Part shown: positions 7,945 through 17,828 of the stretch, piece after piece
Position numbering within the stretch: the first letter of the stretch is position 1
Layout: every line of letters starts with the position of its first letter
From: Shewanella denitrificans OS217
GTDB taxonomy: Bacteria; Pseudomonadota; Gammaproteobacteria; Enterobacterales; Shewanellaceae
Direction of reading: 5' to 3'
Length of the DNA: 64,000 bases
Assembly (NCBI RefSeq): GCF_000013765.1
Contig: NC_007954.1
Coordinates: 1,054,001-1,118,000, forward strand
The notes under the pieces: generated by a model
The model's database searches: none
What the model saw: the letters and a program-made list of their open reading frames with translations, nothing else
What the model was told of the DNA's origin: nothing
Made by a program: the position numbers and the translations under genes

Positions 7945-9501
7945 TTAATCTTTACGGAACATCTTCAGCATGCGCTGAGTGACGGTGAAGCCGCCAAAAA
8001 TGTTGATGCTGGCGATAAGTACGGCAATAAAGGCCAGTACAGTGACGAGTGTGGAGCCTTGGCCTATCTGCAAGAGTGCGCCCACCACGATAATGCCTGA
8101 AATGGCATTGGTGACCGACATCAAGGGCGTGTGCAATGAGTGGGAGACGTTCCACACCACGTAATAACCCACCACGCAAGAGAGCACAAACACAGTGAAG
8201 TGAGATAAAAACTCAGGGGGGGCCACAGACGCCACAGCGGCAAAACCTGCAACCCCTAAGGCGGCTAAAACCCACTTGAGTTTTGATGGTTTAGCGTCAA
8301 GCTGAGGTTTAGTATCAACACTGGCAGCAGGCTTTGGCGGCGCCGCGGAAACAGAAATGGCGGGCGGCGGGAAGGTGACTTCACCCAAATTTGCGACCGT
8401 CATATTGCGCATCACCACATCATCTAAGTCCAGTAAGGCGGCGCCGTCTTTGGCTTTACACATCAGCTTCATCAGATTGACTAAGTTAGTGCCATAAAGC
8501 TGGGAAGATTGGGCCGCTAACCGGCCGGGAAGGTCGGTATAACCTAAGATTTTCACCCCGTTTGCGGTGATAATTTTCTCGCCTGTGACTGTGTACTCAC
8601 AGTTGCCCCCTGTGGCGGCGGCTAAATCCACCACCACAGAGCCACTTTTCATGGAATCGACCATGGCCTGGGTAATGAGTTTTGGTGCTGGGCGCCCTGG
8701 AATAAGCGCAGTGGTGATGATGATATCCACTTCTTTGGCTTGCTCTGCAAATAGCGCCATTTCGGCGGCAATAAACTCATCACTCATGACTTTAGCGTAA
8801 CCGTCTGCCGAGCCGCCTTCGCTGTTTTCAAATTCAAGTTTTAAAAACTCACCGCCCATGGACTCGATTTGTTCGGCTACTTCAAGACGGGTATCAAAGG
8901 CGCGCACTATGGCCCCTAAAGAGCCCGCTGCGCCAATAGCGGCAAGGCCGGCGACACCTGCGCCAATCACTAACACTTTAGCAGGTGGCACCTTGCCTGC
9001 GGCGGTGATTTGTCCGGTGAAGAAGCGGCCAAATTCGTGGGCGGCTTCGACGACGGCGCGATACCCGCCAATGTTTGCCATGGAAGACAAGGCATCTAAA
9101 GATTGTGCCCGTGAAATGCGCGGCACCATGTCCATGGCCATCACAGTCACTTGTTTTTCTGCAAGTTTGGCGACTAGCTCTGGGTTTTGCGCTGGCCAGA
9201 TAAAGCTGACTAAGGTGGTGCCGGCTTGAAGTAGCGCGATTTCATCTTCGCTTGGGGCATTAACCTTAAAAATAATATCGCTGTGCCAGACAGTGTTGCC
9301 CTCTTTAGCTTTGCCACTGTCACTGTCATCAATGTGCGCGCCAGCTTCACGGTAGGCGGCATCATCAAAGCTAGATAACTGTCCTGCACCTGCCTGAACG
9401 ACTAGGTCAAATCCCAGTTTACTGAGCTGTTTTATGGTCGCTGGTGTGGCTGCGACCCGAGTTTCACCACTTAGGCTCTCTTTGGGTATTCCTATCTGCA
9501 T
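7945..9501 (-). CDS. pntA: NAD(P) transhydrogenase subunit alpha
   Basis: PntA carries the NAD(H)-binding domain I and the first membrane helices of the transhydrogenase. The 518-residue protein opens with IGIPKESLSGETRVAATP, has RISRAQSLDALSSMANI and the Rossmann loop VIGAGVAGLAAIG near residue 180, and VVDLAAATGGNCE further on. A low-complexity Ala/Pro/Lys linker near residue 395-420 precedes about four membrane helices. Length and order match E. coli PntA (510 residues). It is the first gene of pntAB and is divergent from cysJ, sharing the 343-base region between them. Confidence 0.97.
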   Translation of the reverse strand: MQIGIPKESLSGETRVAATPATIKQLSKLGFDLVVQAGAGQLSSFDDAAYREAGAHIDDSDSGKAKEGNTVWHSDIIFKVNAPSEDEIALLQAGTTLVSFIWPAQNPELVAKLAEKQVTVMAMDMVPRISRAQSLDALSSMANIGGYRAVVEAAHEFGRFFTGQITAAGKVPPAKVLVIGAGVAGLAAIGAAGSLGAIVRAFDTRLEVAEQIESMGGEFLKLEFENSEGGSADGYAKVMSDEFIAAEMALFAEQAKEVDIIITTALIPGRPAPKLITQAMVDSMKSGSVVVDLAAATGGNCEYTVTGEKIITANGVKILGYTDLPGRLAAQSSQLYGTNLVNLMKLMCKAKDGAALLDLDDVVMRNMTVANLGEVTFPPPAISVSAAPPKPAASVDTKPQLDAKPSKLKWVLAALGVAGFAAVASVAPPEFLSHFTVFVLSCVVGYYVVWNVSHSLHTPLMSVTNAISGIIVVGALLQIGQGSTLVTVLAFIAVLIASINIFGGFTVTQRMLKMFRKD

Positions 9502-9844
9502 GACTTTATCCCTGATGGTTAAAAGACCAAGCCGCTAAAGGGGTTTTAACGGCAATAACAAGCTATCAGCATGTGGTAAGACAGGCGTTAGGCACAAGCG
9601 CACATGGTTAATTTTGATAGCTACCAATTTCTATCAATGAATGGATGAATTGCCTGTTCCATCATTGATTAAATTCATTGGTTTAAGCACAAATCTAAAC
9701 GCTAGTTTAAATCAGTCTCTCATTTGTAGCTTAAAAAATAGACTTTGCATATTCCTAAATGGAATAAAAAATCATCTTTTATTCTTTTTTGCTTTTTAAC
9801 TATAAGGATAAGCTAACAAGATTACACTGATATAGGGCCGTCTC
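9502..9844. promoter_or_regulatory. Divergent pntA / cysJ control region
   Basis: The gap is AT-rich on the cysJ side. An inverted repeat attcc-taaat-ggaat lies at 9751-9765, followed by a T-rich stretch and a possible promoter (ttgctt / tataag type) just before cysJ. A CysB activator site is expected ahead of cysJIH from knowledge of the pathway, but its motif is too loose for me to place. No gene is seen here. Confidence 0.4.
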
Positions 9845-11644
9845 ATGTTGTTAAACGAACTTTCATCACTGGCTTCACCTTTGTCTCAAGGACAAGTGGA
9901 CCAGCTTAAAAAACTCACCGCAGAGCTTTCTGCCGTACAACTTGCTTGGGTGAGTGGTTATCTAGCGGCCAGTGCAAACTCGGGAGCCAACGTAGGCCAA
10001 GGCGCAGGGGCATTAGCTCAAGCTGCCCCTGAGCAAACCGTGACCATACTCTACGGTAGCCAAACCGGAAACGGGCGCGGCGTCGCCACAGCGTTAGCCG
10101 CTAAAGCCCAGGCTCAAGGCTATGCGGTTAATCTCACTTCTATGGGGGATTACAACAGTCGCCAGTTAAAGCAAGAAACCTTGCTATTACTTGTGGTCAG
10201 CACCCATGGTGAAGGCGAAGCGCCAGATGATGCCATGGAGCTGCACAAGTTCTTAGGCTCTAAGCGTGCCCCTAAATTAGATCAACTGCATTACTCAGTG
10301 TTGGCATTGGGCGACTCAAGCTATGAGTTTTTCTGCCAAACCGGCAAAGATTTTGATGCCCGCTTAAGCGCACTTGGCGCCAAGTCACTCCTGCCTATGG
10401 TTGAATGTGACGTGGATTACGATAAAGCCGCGGATACATGGCAAGAGCAAGTCATCACTGCCATCAAGCCGCACCTTGCTAGCACAAGTGTTAGCAGCGC
10501 CAGTGTGGTGTCTATCAATAGCGCTCAAGAGAGCATCTTTAGCAAGCAAGCCCCATACAGCGCCGAAGTGCTAGTGAGCCAGAAGCTTACCGGCCGTGAT
10601 TCAGACAGAGACGTGCGCCATGTGGAAATCGATTTAGCCGATTCTGGCCTCACTTATGAAGTGGGTGATGCCTTAGGCATTTGGTTTACTAACAATGAAG
10701 CCTTAGTTGATGAAATTATTTCATCATTGGCATTAAGCGCCGATGAGCCTGTGACTATCGGCGATAACAGCATGAGTCTCAAGCAAGCCTTAATTGAACA
10801 TAAAGAACTCACTCAGCTAAACCCAGCCTTCGTAAAAGCCTGGGCCGAGCTAAGCGTGAATGCCAAGTTACTTAGCCTACAGGATGATAAAGCCGCCCTG
10901 CGCCAATTTATCTTAAGTCATCAGGTGATTGATTTAGTCACGGCTTATCCTGCCAAGGTGGACGCGGCCCAGTTTGTTGAGTTACTGCGCCCATTAACCC
11001 CGCGTCTTTACTCTATTGCTTCAAGCCAAGCTGAAGTAGAAGCAGAGGTGCACTTAACTGTGGCGCTGGTTGAAGATGAGCGTCAAGGTCAAACCCGTTT
11101 TGGCGGCGCCTCGCACTTCTTAGCTTCAGCGCAGGAAGGTCAAAGCGTTAAGGTTTATGTGGAGCCGAACAAGCATTTTCGCCTACCAGAAAACCCTGAC
11201 ACCCCAGTTATCATGGTGGGACCTGGCACTGGCGTGGCACCATTTCGCGCCTTTATGCAGCAGCGCGCAGTGGATGGTGTTAGTGGCAACAGCTGGTTAT
11301 TCTTTGGCAACCCGCACTTTGAGCAAGATTTCTTGTACCAAACTGAGTGGCAGCAACACCTTAAAAATGGCGAGTTAACTCGTCTTGATGTGGCCTTCTC
11401 ACGGGATCAAGCCCACAAGGTCTATGTGCAGCACCGCATTAAAGAGCAGGGCCGTGACGTATGGCAGTGGCTACAAGATGGCGCTCATTTGTACATCTGT
11501 GGTGATGCAGAGCGCATGGCCAAAGACGTGCATCAGGCATTAATTGAAGTGGCAATGGAATTTGGTGGCCTGAGCGCGGATGACGCGGCGGCTTACCTTG
11601 ATGAGCTTCGCAGCCAGAAGCGCTACCAAAAAGACGTCTATTAA
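9845..11644 (+). CDS. cysJ: Sulfite reductase (NADPH) flavoprotein alpha subunit
   Basis: CysJ passes electrons from NADPH through FAD and FMN to the CysI hemoprotein for reduction of sulfite to sulfide. The 599 residues equal the E. coli length. An N-terminal flavodoxin domain carries the FMN loop LYGSQTGNGRG near residue 70 and ALGDSSYEFFC; the FAD-binding domain has RLYSIASS near 387; the NADPH-binding part has GPGTGVAPFRAFMQQR near 457 and the C-terminal KRYQKDVY. It is the first gene of cysJIH, with about 100 bases to cysI. Regulation by CysB is expected but not proven by a visible site. Confidence 0.98.
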   Translation: MLLNELSSLASPLSQGQVDQLKKLTAELSAVQLAWVSGYLAASANSGANVGQGAGALAQAAPEQTVTILYGSQTGNGRGVATALAAKAQAQGYAVNLTSMGDYNSRQLKQETLLLLVVSTHGEGEAPDDAMELHKFLGSKRAPKLDQLHYSVLALGDSSYEFFCQTGKDFDARLSALGAKSLLPMVECDVDYDKAADTWQEQVITAIKPHLASTSVSSASVVSINSAQESIFSKQAPYSAEVLVSQKLTGRDSDRDVRHVEIDLADSGLTYEVGDALGIWFTNNEALVDEIISSLALSADEPVTIGDNSMSLKQALIEHKELTQLNPAFVKAWAELSVNAKLLSLQDDKAALRQFILSHQVIDLVTAYPAKVDAAQFVELLRPLTPRLYSIASSQAEVEAEVHLTVALVEDERQGQTRFGGASHFLASAQEGQSVKVYVEPNKHFRLPENPDTPVIMVGPGTGVAPFRAFMQQRAVDGVSGNSWLFFGNPHFEQDFLYQTEWQQHLKNGELTRLDVAFSRDQAHKVYVQHRIKEQGRDVWQWLQDGAHLYICGDAERMAKDVHQALIEVAMEFGGLSADDAAAYLDELRSQKRYQKDVY

Positions 11645-11747
11645 TCACCAATGCTGTTGAACAAAGCACAAAGAAGTCGTGCTAAGCAGCAATTAAGTCA
11701 AATGATTAATCATGACGCATAAAACAGAATTGATAAGAGGCATTGCC

Positions 11748-13436
11748 ATGAGTGAGCAAAAGTTAGCAGTAAACGAATATTTAAAAACCGACAGTGATTA
11801 CCTGCGCGGCACTATCCAAGAAGGCCTAGACACTCAAGTGACGGGCTCTTTTAGCGACGGCGATCAGCAGTTGATCAAATTCCACGGCTTTTATCAGCAG
11901 GACGATCGGGATTTACGCAACGAGCGTAAAGAGCAAAAACTTGAGCCTCTATATAGCTTTATGTTGCGCGCCCGTGTGCCAGGCGGTATTTGTACCCCAG
12001 CGCAATGGTTAGATGTAGATAAAATCTCATCGACACTGACCACTTCGAACAGCATACGCTTAACCACCCGCCAGACGTTCCAGTACCATGGCATTCCTAA
12101 GCGTAATTTGAAGACCCTTATTCAAGGCTTAGACAAGGCCGCACTGGACTCCATCGCAGCCTGTGGTGACGTGAACCGTAATGTGATGTGTAACCCAAAT
12201 CCGGTTGAGTCTAAGCTGCATGCTCAGGCTTATGCGGTGGCGAAGGAATTGTCCGATCACTTATTGCCACACACTCGTGCTTACGCCGAAATCTGGTTAG
12301 ATGAAGAAAAGTTGGTGGGTGAAACCGTGGAGCCTGTTTATGGCAACACTTATTTGCCACGTAAATTTAAGATGGCAGTATCAGTGCCGCCGGATAACGA
12401 TGTGGACGTGTACACCAACGATCTAGGCTTTATTGCCATTGCAGAAGACGGCCAGCTGGTCGGCTTTAACTTAGTGGCTGGCGGCGGCATGGGCTCAACC
12501 CATGGCGAAGTCGAAACCTTCCCACGTTTGGCCGATGATTTCGGTTTTATTAAAACAGCTGATGTGATCAAGTTTGCCGAAGCTGTGATGACAGTGCAGC
12601 GTGACTGGGGCAACCGGGTGGTACGCAAACGCGCCCGCCTTAAATATACCATTGTCGATCACGGTTTCGATGCCTTTAAAGCTGAGGTTGAAAACCGTGC
12701 AGGGGTTAAGTTTGCCCCTAAGCGCGATGTAGTGATTGGCGATCGCGGCGATCGTTATGGCTGGGTTGAAGGCATAGACAGCAAGTGGCACTTAACCTTG
12801 TTTATCGAAAGTGGCCGTATTAAAGACTTGCCAGGTCAGACGCTGCAAACGGGTCTGCGTGAAATAGCCAAGATCCACAAAGGCGATTTCCGCATGACCT
12901 CAAACCAGAATATGATCATCGCAGGCGTGGCGGCTGAAGATAAAGCCGAGATTGAAGGCCTAGCGCGCAAGCATGGTCTAATGGGTCAAGTATTAACTGG
13001 CACTCGCGGGCATTCAATCGCCTGTGTGGCACTGCCAACCTGCCCATTGGCGATGGCGGAAGCTGAGCGTTATTTCCCTGAATTTATTGACCATATTGAT
13101 GCGCTGCAAGCCAAACATGGCATTAGTGATCAATCGATAGTGGTGCGTATGACAGGTTGCCCGAACGGCTGTGCCCGTCCTTTTGCCGCTGAAATCGGCT
13201 TAGTGGGTAAGGCGCCTGGGCGTTACAATTTATACCTAGGTGCGAACTTTGAAGGCACGCGCCTGAATAAAATGCACAAAGAAAACATCCAAGAGGCAGA
13301 AATTCTTGCGGAATTGGATACCCTGTTTGGCCGCTATGCCACCGAGCGTGATGCGGGCGAAACCTTTGGTAACTTCACGGTGCGCATAGGCGTAGTGAAG
13401 GCGGTGAATGACGCCGCTAAGGATTTTCATGGATAA
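11748..13436 (+). CDS. cysI: Sulfite reductase hemoprotein beta subunit
   Basis: CysI holds the siroheme and the coupled [4Fe-4S] cluster where sulfite is reduced by six electrons to sulfide. From the ATG at 11748 the protein has 562 residues. The cluster ligands are Cys426 and Cys432 (CVALPTC) and Cys471 and Cys475 (CPNGC), with the family spacing of 6, 39 and 4. The upstream in-frame ATG at 11712 is rejected because AAGAGG sits 7 bases before 11748 and the family N-terminus begins MSE. It overlaps the start of cysH. The siroheme would depend on the cobA gene at 43.1 kb. Confidence 0.97.
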   Translation: MSEQKLAVNEYLKTDSDYLRGTIQEGLDTQVTGSFSDGDQQLIKFHGFYQQDDRDLRNERKEQKLEPLYSFMLRARVPGGICTPAQWLDVDKISSTLTTSNSIRLTTRQTFQYHGIPKRNLKTLIQGLDKAALDSIAACGDVNRNVMCNPNPVESKLHAQAYAVAKELSDHLLPHTRAYAEIWLDEEKLVGETVEPVYGNTYLPRKFKMAVSVPPDNDVDVYTNDLGFIAIAEDGQLVGFNLVAGGGMGSTHGEVETFPRLADDFGFIKTADVIKFAEAVMTVQRDWGNRVVRKRARLKYTIVDHGFDAFKAEVENRAGVKFAPKRDVVIGDRGDRYGWVEGIDSKWHLTLFIESGRIKDLPGQTLQTGLREIAKIHKGDFRMTSNQNMIIAGVAAEDKAEIEGLARKHGLMGQVLTGTRGHSIACVALPTCPLAMAEAERYFPEFIDHIDALQAKHGISDQSIVVRMTGCPNGCARPFAAEIGLVGKAPGRYNLYLGANFEGTRLNKMHKENIQEAEILAELDTLFGRYATERDAGETFGNFTVRIGVVKAVNDAAKDFHG

Positions 13437-14208
13437 AGACGGCTTATCAAACAGCAGCAATAATGCGGTTATCAGCCCAGAGGCGCTGAAGCAATTATTG
13501 CTGGCCCCCAAGGATGAGCAAGTACGCGAACTTGAGCGCATTAATGGCTTTTTATCTAGCCTAAGTGCGCAGGAGCGAGTGGCCTGGGGTCTTGCCTATT
13601 TGCCTGGCGAGCATGGCTTATCATCAAGCTTTGGCATACAGGCGGCGGTCATGCTGCATCTTGTGACCCAAGTGCAAAGTGATATCCCAGTTATCTTGAC
13701 CGACACTGGCTACCTGTTTCCTGAGACTTATGGTTTTATTGATGAGTTAACCGAGCGGCTTAATTTAAACCTTAAGGTGTATCAAGCGGGGCAGACCAGC
13801 GCCTGGCAAGAAGCCCGCTTTGGCAAGTTGTGGGAGCAAGGCTTAGATGGGCTTGAGCAATACAACCGGATCAACAAGGTTGAGCCCATGCAGCGGGCAT
13901 TGGGTGAACTTAATATTGGCACTTGGTTTGCCGGCCTTCGCCGCACCCAAGCCAGTAGCCGTGAAGCACTGCCCATTTTAGCCATTCATGGCAGCCGTTT
14001 TAAGCTGCTGCCCATTATTGAGTGGAGCAACAAAGACGTGCACGAGTATCTCACTTTGCACGGTTTGCCATACCATCCTTTGTGGGAGCAGGGCTATGTG
14101 TCAGTGGGGGATACCCATTCCACAAAGCCGCTGGAGCTGGGTATGAGTGAGGAAGACACTCGCTTTAACGGCCTAAAGCGTGAGTGTGGGCTGCACTATG
14201 AGATCTAG
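13429..14208 (+). CDS. cysH: Phosphoadenosine phosphosulfate reductase
   Basis: CysH reduces PAPS to sulfite with thioredoxin or glutaredoxin. The 259-residue protein has the PP-loop-like SSSFGIQAAVMLHLV, DTGYLFPETY, LRRTQASSRE, and the catalytic ECGLH motif with Cys253 near the C-terminus. It lacks the paired CC...CxxC cluster cysteines, so it is the iron-sulfur-free PAPS type, in keeping with a cysC gene in the same window. I chose the ATG at 13429, which overlaps the cysI stop by 8 bases and follows AAGGAT; an ATG at 13408 is possible and would add 7 residues. Confidence 0.96.
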   Translation: MDKDGLSNSSNNAVISPEALKQLLLAPKDEQVRELERINGFLSSLSAQERVAWGLAYLPGEHGLSSSFGIQAAVMLHLVTQVQSDIPVILTDTGYLFPETYGFIDELTERLNLNLKVYQAGQTSAWQEARFGKLWEQGLDGLEQYNRINKVEPMQRALGELNIGTWFAGLRRTQASSREALPILAIHGSRFKLLPIIEWSNKDVHEYLTLHGLPYHPLWEQGYVSVGDTHSTKPLELGMSEEDTRFNGLKRECGLHYEI

Positions 14209-14887
14209 TGTTTAGCTAATTTATTCGTCCCCTGCGCAATCAATTTAAAATCTAATACTTTAGATTGATTTTTAGGCCTTGCAGCTCTGTGGTAAGGCTT
14301 AACTAAAAAACGCTTGTTTTAAAGAATAATCTATTTAAAACAAGCGTATATATTTCTGTTTAAGCCATCTTTTTGCTGATGAACTCAGTTAATAATACTG
14401 GACTTTCGATTAGTTCTGCTTCAAAAATCCCCAGCAAAAAACCTTGAAATAGACTAACGTTAGACGTTCCCGTAGATGGTTTTGGCGGTTCTTATTTGGG
14501 AATACCCCGCTGGATTTTTTGCCAGACAGCACGATTAAATCGGCCTGTTTAAGACGCATTAACTCCCTAGCAATTTTGTTCCTCCAAGAACGCCAGAACA
14601 AAGGCTCCTAGAGCCAGTATGATTGACCTTGCTAGCGTAAGCGACATCATATTCAGCCTACCCAATCGGCCCATATTGGGCCGATTGGGAAGACTAAAAC
14701 GCCAGTCACAGTTGGATCCCCAAGTTTCAAAGCTCTTCATTGCCCCTCTTTTTTGTCTCTCCCCATTCTGGCTTTGCAATATGTTGGCGCATTCAAGCTG
14801 TGAATATTTATGTTATTTTTCACTTGAACCTCAACTTAACTTTAGCTTTATCATGAGAGCCTGATGACAATAAACCTAGGAGTCATG
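14209..14887. other. 679-base region without a convincing gene
   Basis: Besides the hairpin at 14310-14347 it holds a perfect 12 bp palindrome (cccaatcggccc at 14661-14672 with gggccgattggg at 14678-14689, loop atatt) that has no T run. Short open frames on both strands cross the palindrome and look non-coding. Two minus-strand frames (14601-14410 and 14779-14567) lie end to end in different phases and could be remnants of one decayed gene or repeat, but I cannot identify it. Confidence 0.4.
14310..14347 (-). terminator. Strong perfect hairpin after cysH
   Basis: A 14 bp perfect stem (14310-14323 with 14334-14347, 10-base loop) lies about 100 bases beyond the cysH stop. The run of six T is on the minus strand (aaaaaa before the left arm), while the plus side has only tatatattt, so it may end transcription from either side. 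Confidence 0.55.
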
Positions 14888-15304
14888 ATGAACTTAAATC
14901 AACTAACATTGCCAGTGACGGATATGGCTAAAGCCAAGCAGTTTTACCTCACCTTGGGGGCAGTATTAATCGTGGACACCCCGCATTATGTCCGCTTCGC
15001 CTGTCAAGATGAGTCGGGCAATCTTGGCAGCAGTTTTTCACTTTCGCTTATGCCAGCATCTTTGGCATCCAGGGCCGAAACCCAAGGCGTCACCCTCTAT
15101 TTTGAACATGAAGCATTGGATGTTTGGGTTAAGGAATTAGAAGCTAAAGGTTTGGTATTTGAACAACAACCGCAATATCAAAGCTATCTTTGGCGGGAAG
15201 CCATGCTTAAAGATCCTGCTGGAAACAGAATAAAGCTCTACTGGGCGGGGGAAAATAGACTCAATCCACCTTGGCGGGTGGTGGATAGTGAGGCGATAGA
15301 TTAA
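14888..15304 (+). CDS. Glyoxalase/bleomycin-resistance (VOC) family protein
   Basis: The 138-residue protein shows the single beta-alpha-beta-beta-beta fold of the vicinal-oxygen-chelate superfamily: LNQLTLPVTDMAKAKQFYLTLGA at the start, a middle with LYFEHEALDVWVKELEAKGLVFE, and KDPAGNRIKLYWAGE at the end, which is the usual second-half signature. The reaction is unknown; members include lyases, dioxygenases and antibiotic-binding proteins. I chose the ATG at 14888, 5 bases after AGGAG; the frame extends to 14864. It appears monocistronic. Confidence 0.85.
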   Translation: MNLNQLTLPVTDMAKAKQFYLTLGAVLIVDTPHYVRFACQDESGNLGSSFSLSLMPASLASRAETQGVTLYFEHEALDVWVKELEAKGLVFEQQPQYQSYLWREAMLKDPAGNRIKLYWAGENRLNPPWRVVDSEAID

Positions 15305-15401
15305 TTGCCAGTGTTAGCCCATTGACCATTGACTAAGGGCTTGTTGGGCTTCAGGATAACGGCTTACAAGAAACCCACTTTCACTGTTAAATGGACTTCC
15401 T

Positions 15402-15785
15402 ATGACAAGCTTACTTATTTGTTTACTGCTCGCCATCTTATTACCTTATCTCGCCAAGGGCCCAGTGGCTGCGGCTATGGCCAAGCTTGGCGGCTATGAC
15501 AATCAACATCCTCGTGCGCAGCAGGCAAAATTGACTGGCTATGGGGCCCGCGCCCTTGCGGCCCATCAAAATGCCTTCGAATCTTTGCTGGTATTTGGCA
15601 TTGCGGTCCTCACTGTCATTGCTACGAATAAGGTGACAGATGTGGTGGTTATCTTAGCCATAGTGCATGTGGTGGCTCGTTTTGCCTACCATTTGCTCTA
15701 CTTGTATAACTACGGCACGTTACGCTCGATTTCATGGTTCATCGCCATAGGCGCATCCCTAGGGATCTTTGCCCAAGCGCTGTAA
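15402..15785 (+). CDS. MAPEG family membrane protein
   Basis: A 127-residue protein with four predicted membrane helices belongs to the MAPEG family (membrane-associated proteins in eicosanoid and glutathione metabolism). Typical features are the Asn/Arg-rich cytoplasmic loop with ARALAAHQNAFESLLVFG near residue 50 and VHVVARFAYHLLYLYNYGTLRSISW near 85-110. Bacterial members are often uncharacterised, and the substrate here is unknown. No neighbour suggests a pathway. Confidence 0.85.
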   Translation: MTSLLICLLLAILLPYLAKGPVAAAMAKLGGYDNQHPRAQQAKLTGYGARALAAHQNAFESLLVFGIAVLTVIATNKVTDVVVILAIVHVVARFAYHLLYLYNYGTLRSISWFIAIGASLGIFAQAL

Positions 15786-15936
15786 TAGGTTAGTGCCTTT
15801 AAGCAATCTTTTTTGTGCTAAGACTTGGCTTTAATGTTAGATTATTCCGTTAGTTAGCTATTCCTAAGCTAGTAATGGTTTTTTGCTGCCTTGGATGTGC
15901 AGTACTTTTTTTGATCTGTTAAATGGAGTTGTTTGG

Positions 15937-17655
15937 ATGAATAAATTTGCGACCGCTGCACTTGTCGTGGCTGTGGGGGCTGGTGGTTACTGGCTGGCAG
16001 GGGGGAATAGCCCAGAGAAAATAACCGATCCTATGTTGGCTTACATTCCTGCGGATACTTTGGCTTTTTCTGCTCAATTCAGCCCGTTTCCCATCAAGGA
16101 TTACTTGTATTCGGCGGCCAGTACTCAGCAATATGCGCCGCTGGATGAACTGAACACTATTTTTGATGCGGCCTCGGCTCAAGAGCGATTTTTCTTAAGT
16201 TTCTTCAAGGCTTATGTTGAGCGTGCTCAAGAGCCTGAGCGTTTGCTCGCCGACTTAGGTTTAGGCGACACCCTAAAGAGTTATTTCTATACCTTAGGTG
16301 CGCTGCCCGTGTTTAAGTTTGACATCCAGAACCCGTCAGCATTTTGGGCTTATTTCGATGCCCTCGAGCAAGACAGCGGCCTGAAACACAAACTGAAGAA
16401 GGTCGCCGGCGCCGAATATCGCGCTTACTTACTGACAGATGTGGATGACGCTGAGCGCCTTGAGTTAGTGATTGCCGAGCGAAATGGCTGGGTGACAGTG
16501 ACCTTAAACAGCTCCTTTAATGAGCTTGCCTTGCTAGAAAAAGCCTTAGGCTTAACGCCTGTGGATAATCCTATCTCTGAGACGGCGATGATCCAAGAGA
16601 TGATTAATGAGCACGGTTTTACTAACGATGGTCTTGGCTTTATTAATCATGTGGAGCTAGTCAAAGCCATCACCTCAAGTGATGCCAATATGCTTGCTAA
16701 GCAATTGGCCAGCTTAGCCGATGCTATGGGTGAAGATCCCTTCGATGAGCTTAAAAGCCTACAATGCCAAACTGAGCTACTGAGCATAGCCAATAATTGG
16801 CCCAAAACTGTGGTCGGTTACAACAGCCTTGAGATAAGCCGTGAGCGTAGCGCCATGGACATGTCTGTAGTCGTTGAGTCTCGCAATCAAGTGATCCTTG
16901 CGGCGTTGCAGCAAATGCGAGGTTTTATCCCAAGCTTTAGCCAGCAATTGGAGGGTAAGGTGTTCGCTTTAGGCCTAGGGTTAGATGTGGATAATCTGGC
17001 TACTAGCTTGTCTAAAGTATGGCAAGAGTTGCAAACCCCTGAATATCAATGTGCGCCGCTTCAGCAAATGCAAGCCGAGTTAAGTGGGCAGAACCCCGCT
17101 ATGCTAGGCATGATGACGGGCATGGTACAAGGCGTCAAAGGCGTGAGTTTGACCGTAAGCGATTACCAACTTAGCAATGACACGGGTGAGCCAACCCTTG
17201 CGGGTCTGGATGCCTTGTTTAGCCTAAGCGCTGAAAAGCCTGCTGTGTTAGTCAATATGGCTAAAGGTTTTGTGCCTCAACTTGCTAATGTGGACCTTGT
17301 GGATGGTGGCGAAGCCGTGGATATCACAGAGCTACTTATGTTGCCGCCTCAGGTTAAGTTACGGGCATCCTTAGCGATAAAGGGTCAGCATTTACTCTTA
17401 TATACGGGTAAAGGTGAGGCACTTGCCAATACGCTGGGGCAGCAGCCTCTGAGCAATAATGGTTTATTTAGCCTAGGGGCCGATTATGGCAAATTACTGT
17501 CACCCTTAGTAACGGTAATTGAGCAAAGTGGCGAAGAGATGCCACAAGAGCTTGAGATGCTTAAAGACTACAATATGACAATGCAGATGAGCTTAGATAT
17601 TGGTGACAAAGGCATAGTGTTGCGCTCTGCCATGGAAACCAAGGCCGCGCAATAA
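15937..17655 (+). CDS. DUF3352-type exported protein
   Basis: The 572-residue protein begins with a short hydrophobic segment (FATAALVVAVGAGGYWLAGG) that would act as a signal or anchor, then a long acidic soluble domain with the LAYIPADTLAF start that I associate with DUF3352 proteins of Shewanella and relatives. No catalytic motif is seen, and function is unknown. The start at 15937 is chosen because GGAG lies 8 bases upstream; a longer frame from 15883 lacks support. A strong bidirectional terminator follows. Confidence 0.65.
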   Translation: MNKFATAALVVAVGAGGYWLAGGNSPEKITDPMLAYIPADTLAFSAQFSPFPIKDYLYSAASTQQYAPLDELNTIFDAASAQERFFLSFFKAYVERAQEPERLLADLGLGDTLKSYFYTLGALPVFKFDIQNPSAFWAYFDALEQDSGLKHKLKKVAGAEYRAYLLTDVDDAERLELVIAERNGWVTVTLNSSFNELALLEKALGLTPVDNPISETAMIQEMINEHGFTNDGLGFINHVELVKAITSSDANMLAKQLASLADAMGEDPFDELKSLQCQTELLSIANNWPKTVVGYNSLEISRERSAMDMSVVVESRNQVILAALQQMRGFIPSFSQQLEGKVFALGLGLDVDNLATSLSKVWQELQTPEYQCAPLQQMQAELSGQNPAMLGMMTGMVQGVKGVSLTVSDYQLSNDTGEPTLAGLDALFSLSAEKPAVLVNMAKGFVPQLANVDLVDGGEAVDITELLMLPPQVKLRASLAIKGQHLLLYTGKGEALANTLGQQPLSNNGLFSLGADYGKLLSPLVTVIEQSGEEMPQELEMLKDYNMTMQMSLDIGDKGIVLRSAMETKAAQ

Positions 17656-17668
17656 TAAGATGATGAGT

Positions 17669-17732
17669 TAAAAACTAGGGGTTATAAACTAGGCATTAAA
17701 AACTAGGCGCTATAAACTAGGCATTATAAATT
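17669..17732. repeat. Short degenerate tandem repeat
   Basis: Four imperfect copies of a 14-16 base unit containing aaactagg follow the DUF3352 stop codon. There is no coding potential. Confidence 0.6.
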
Positions 17733-17741
17733 TAGCCCAAT

Positions 17742-17771
17742 AAAAAAGCGGATCAGATGATCCGCTTTTTT
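17742..17771. terminator. Bidirectional terminator between DUF3352 gene and azurin
   Basis: A 13 bp perfect stem (aaaaaagcggatc with gatccgctttttt, loop agat) has A runs on the left and T runs on the right, so it can end transcription from both convergent genes. Confidence 0.92.
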
Positions 17772-17828
17772 TATGGCCGCTCGTCATTAAATAAGATTTA
17801 ACATCAAGCGAGCCGTAAACCTTTCGCA

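Noticed and set aside
14567..14864. Open frames on both strands around the 14.67 kb palindrome
   Set aside because: The frames are products of the palindrome's symmetry and lack ribosome-binding sites and family features.
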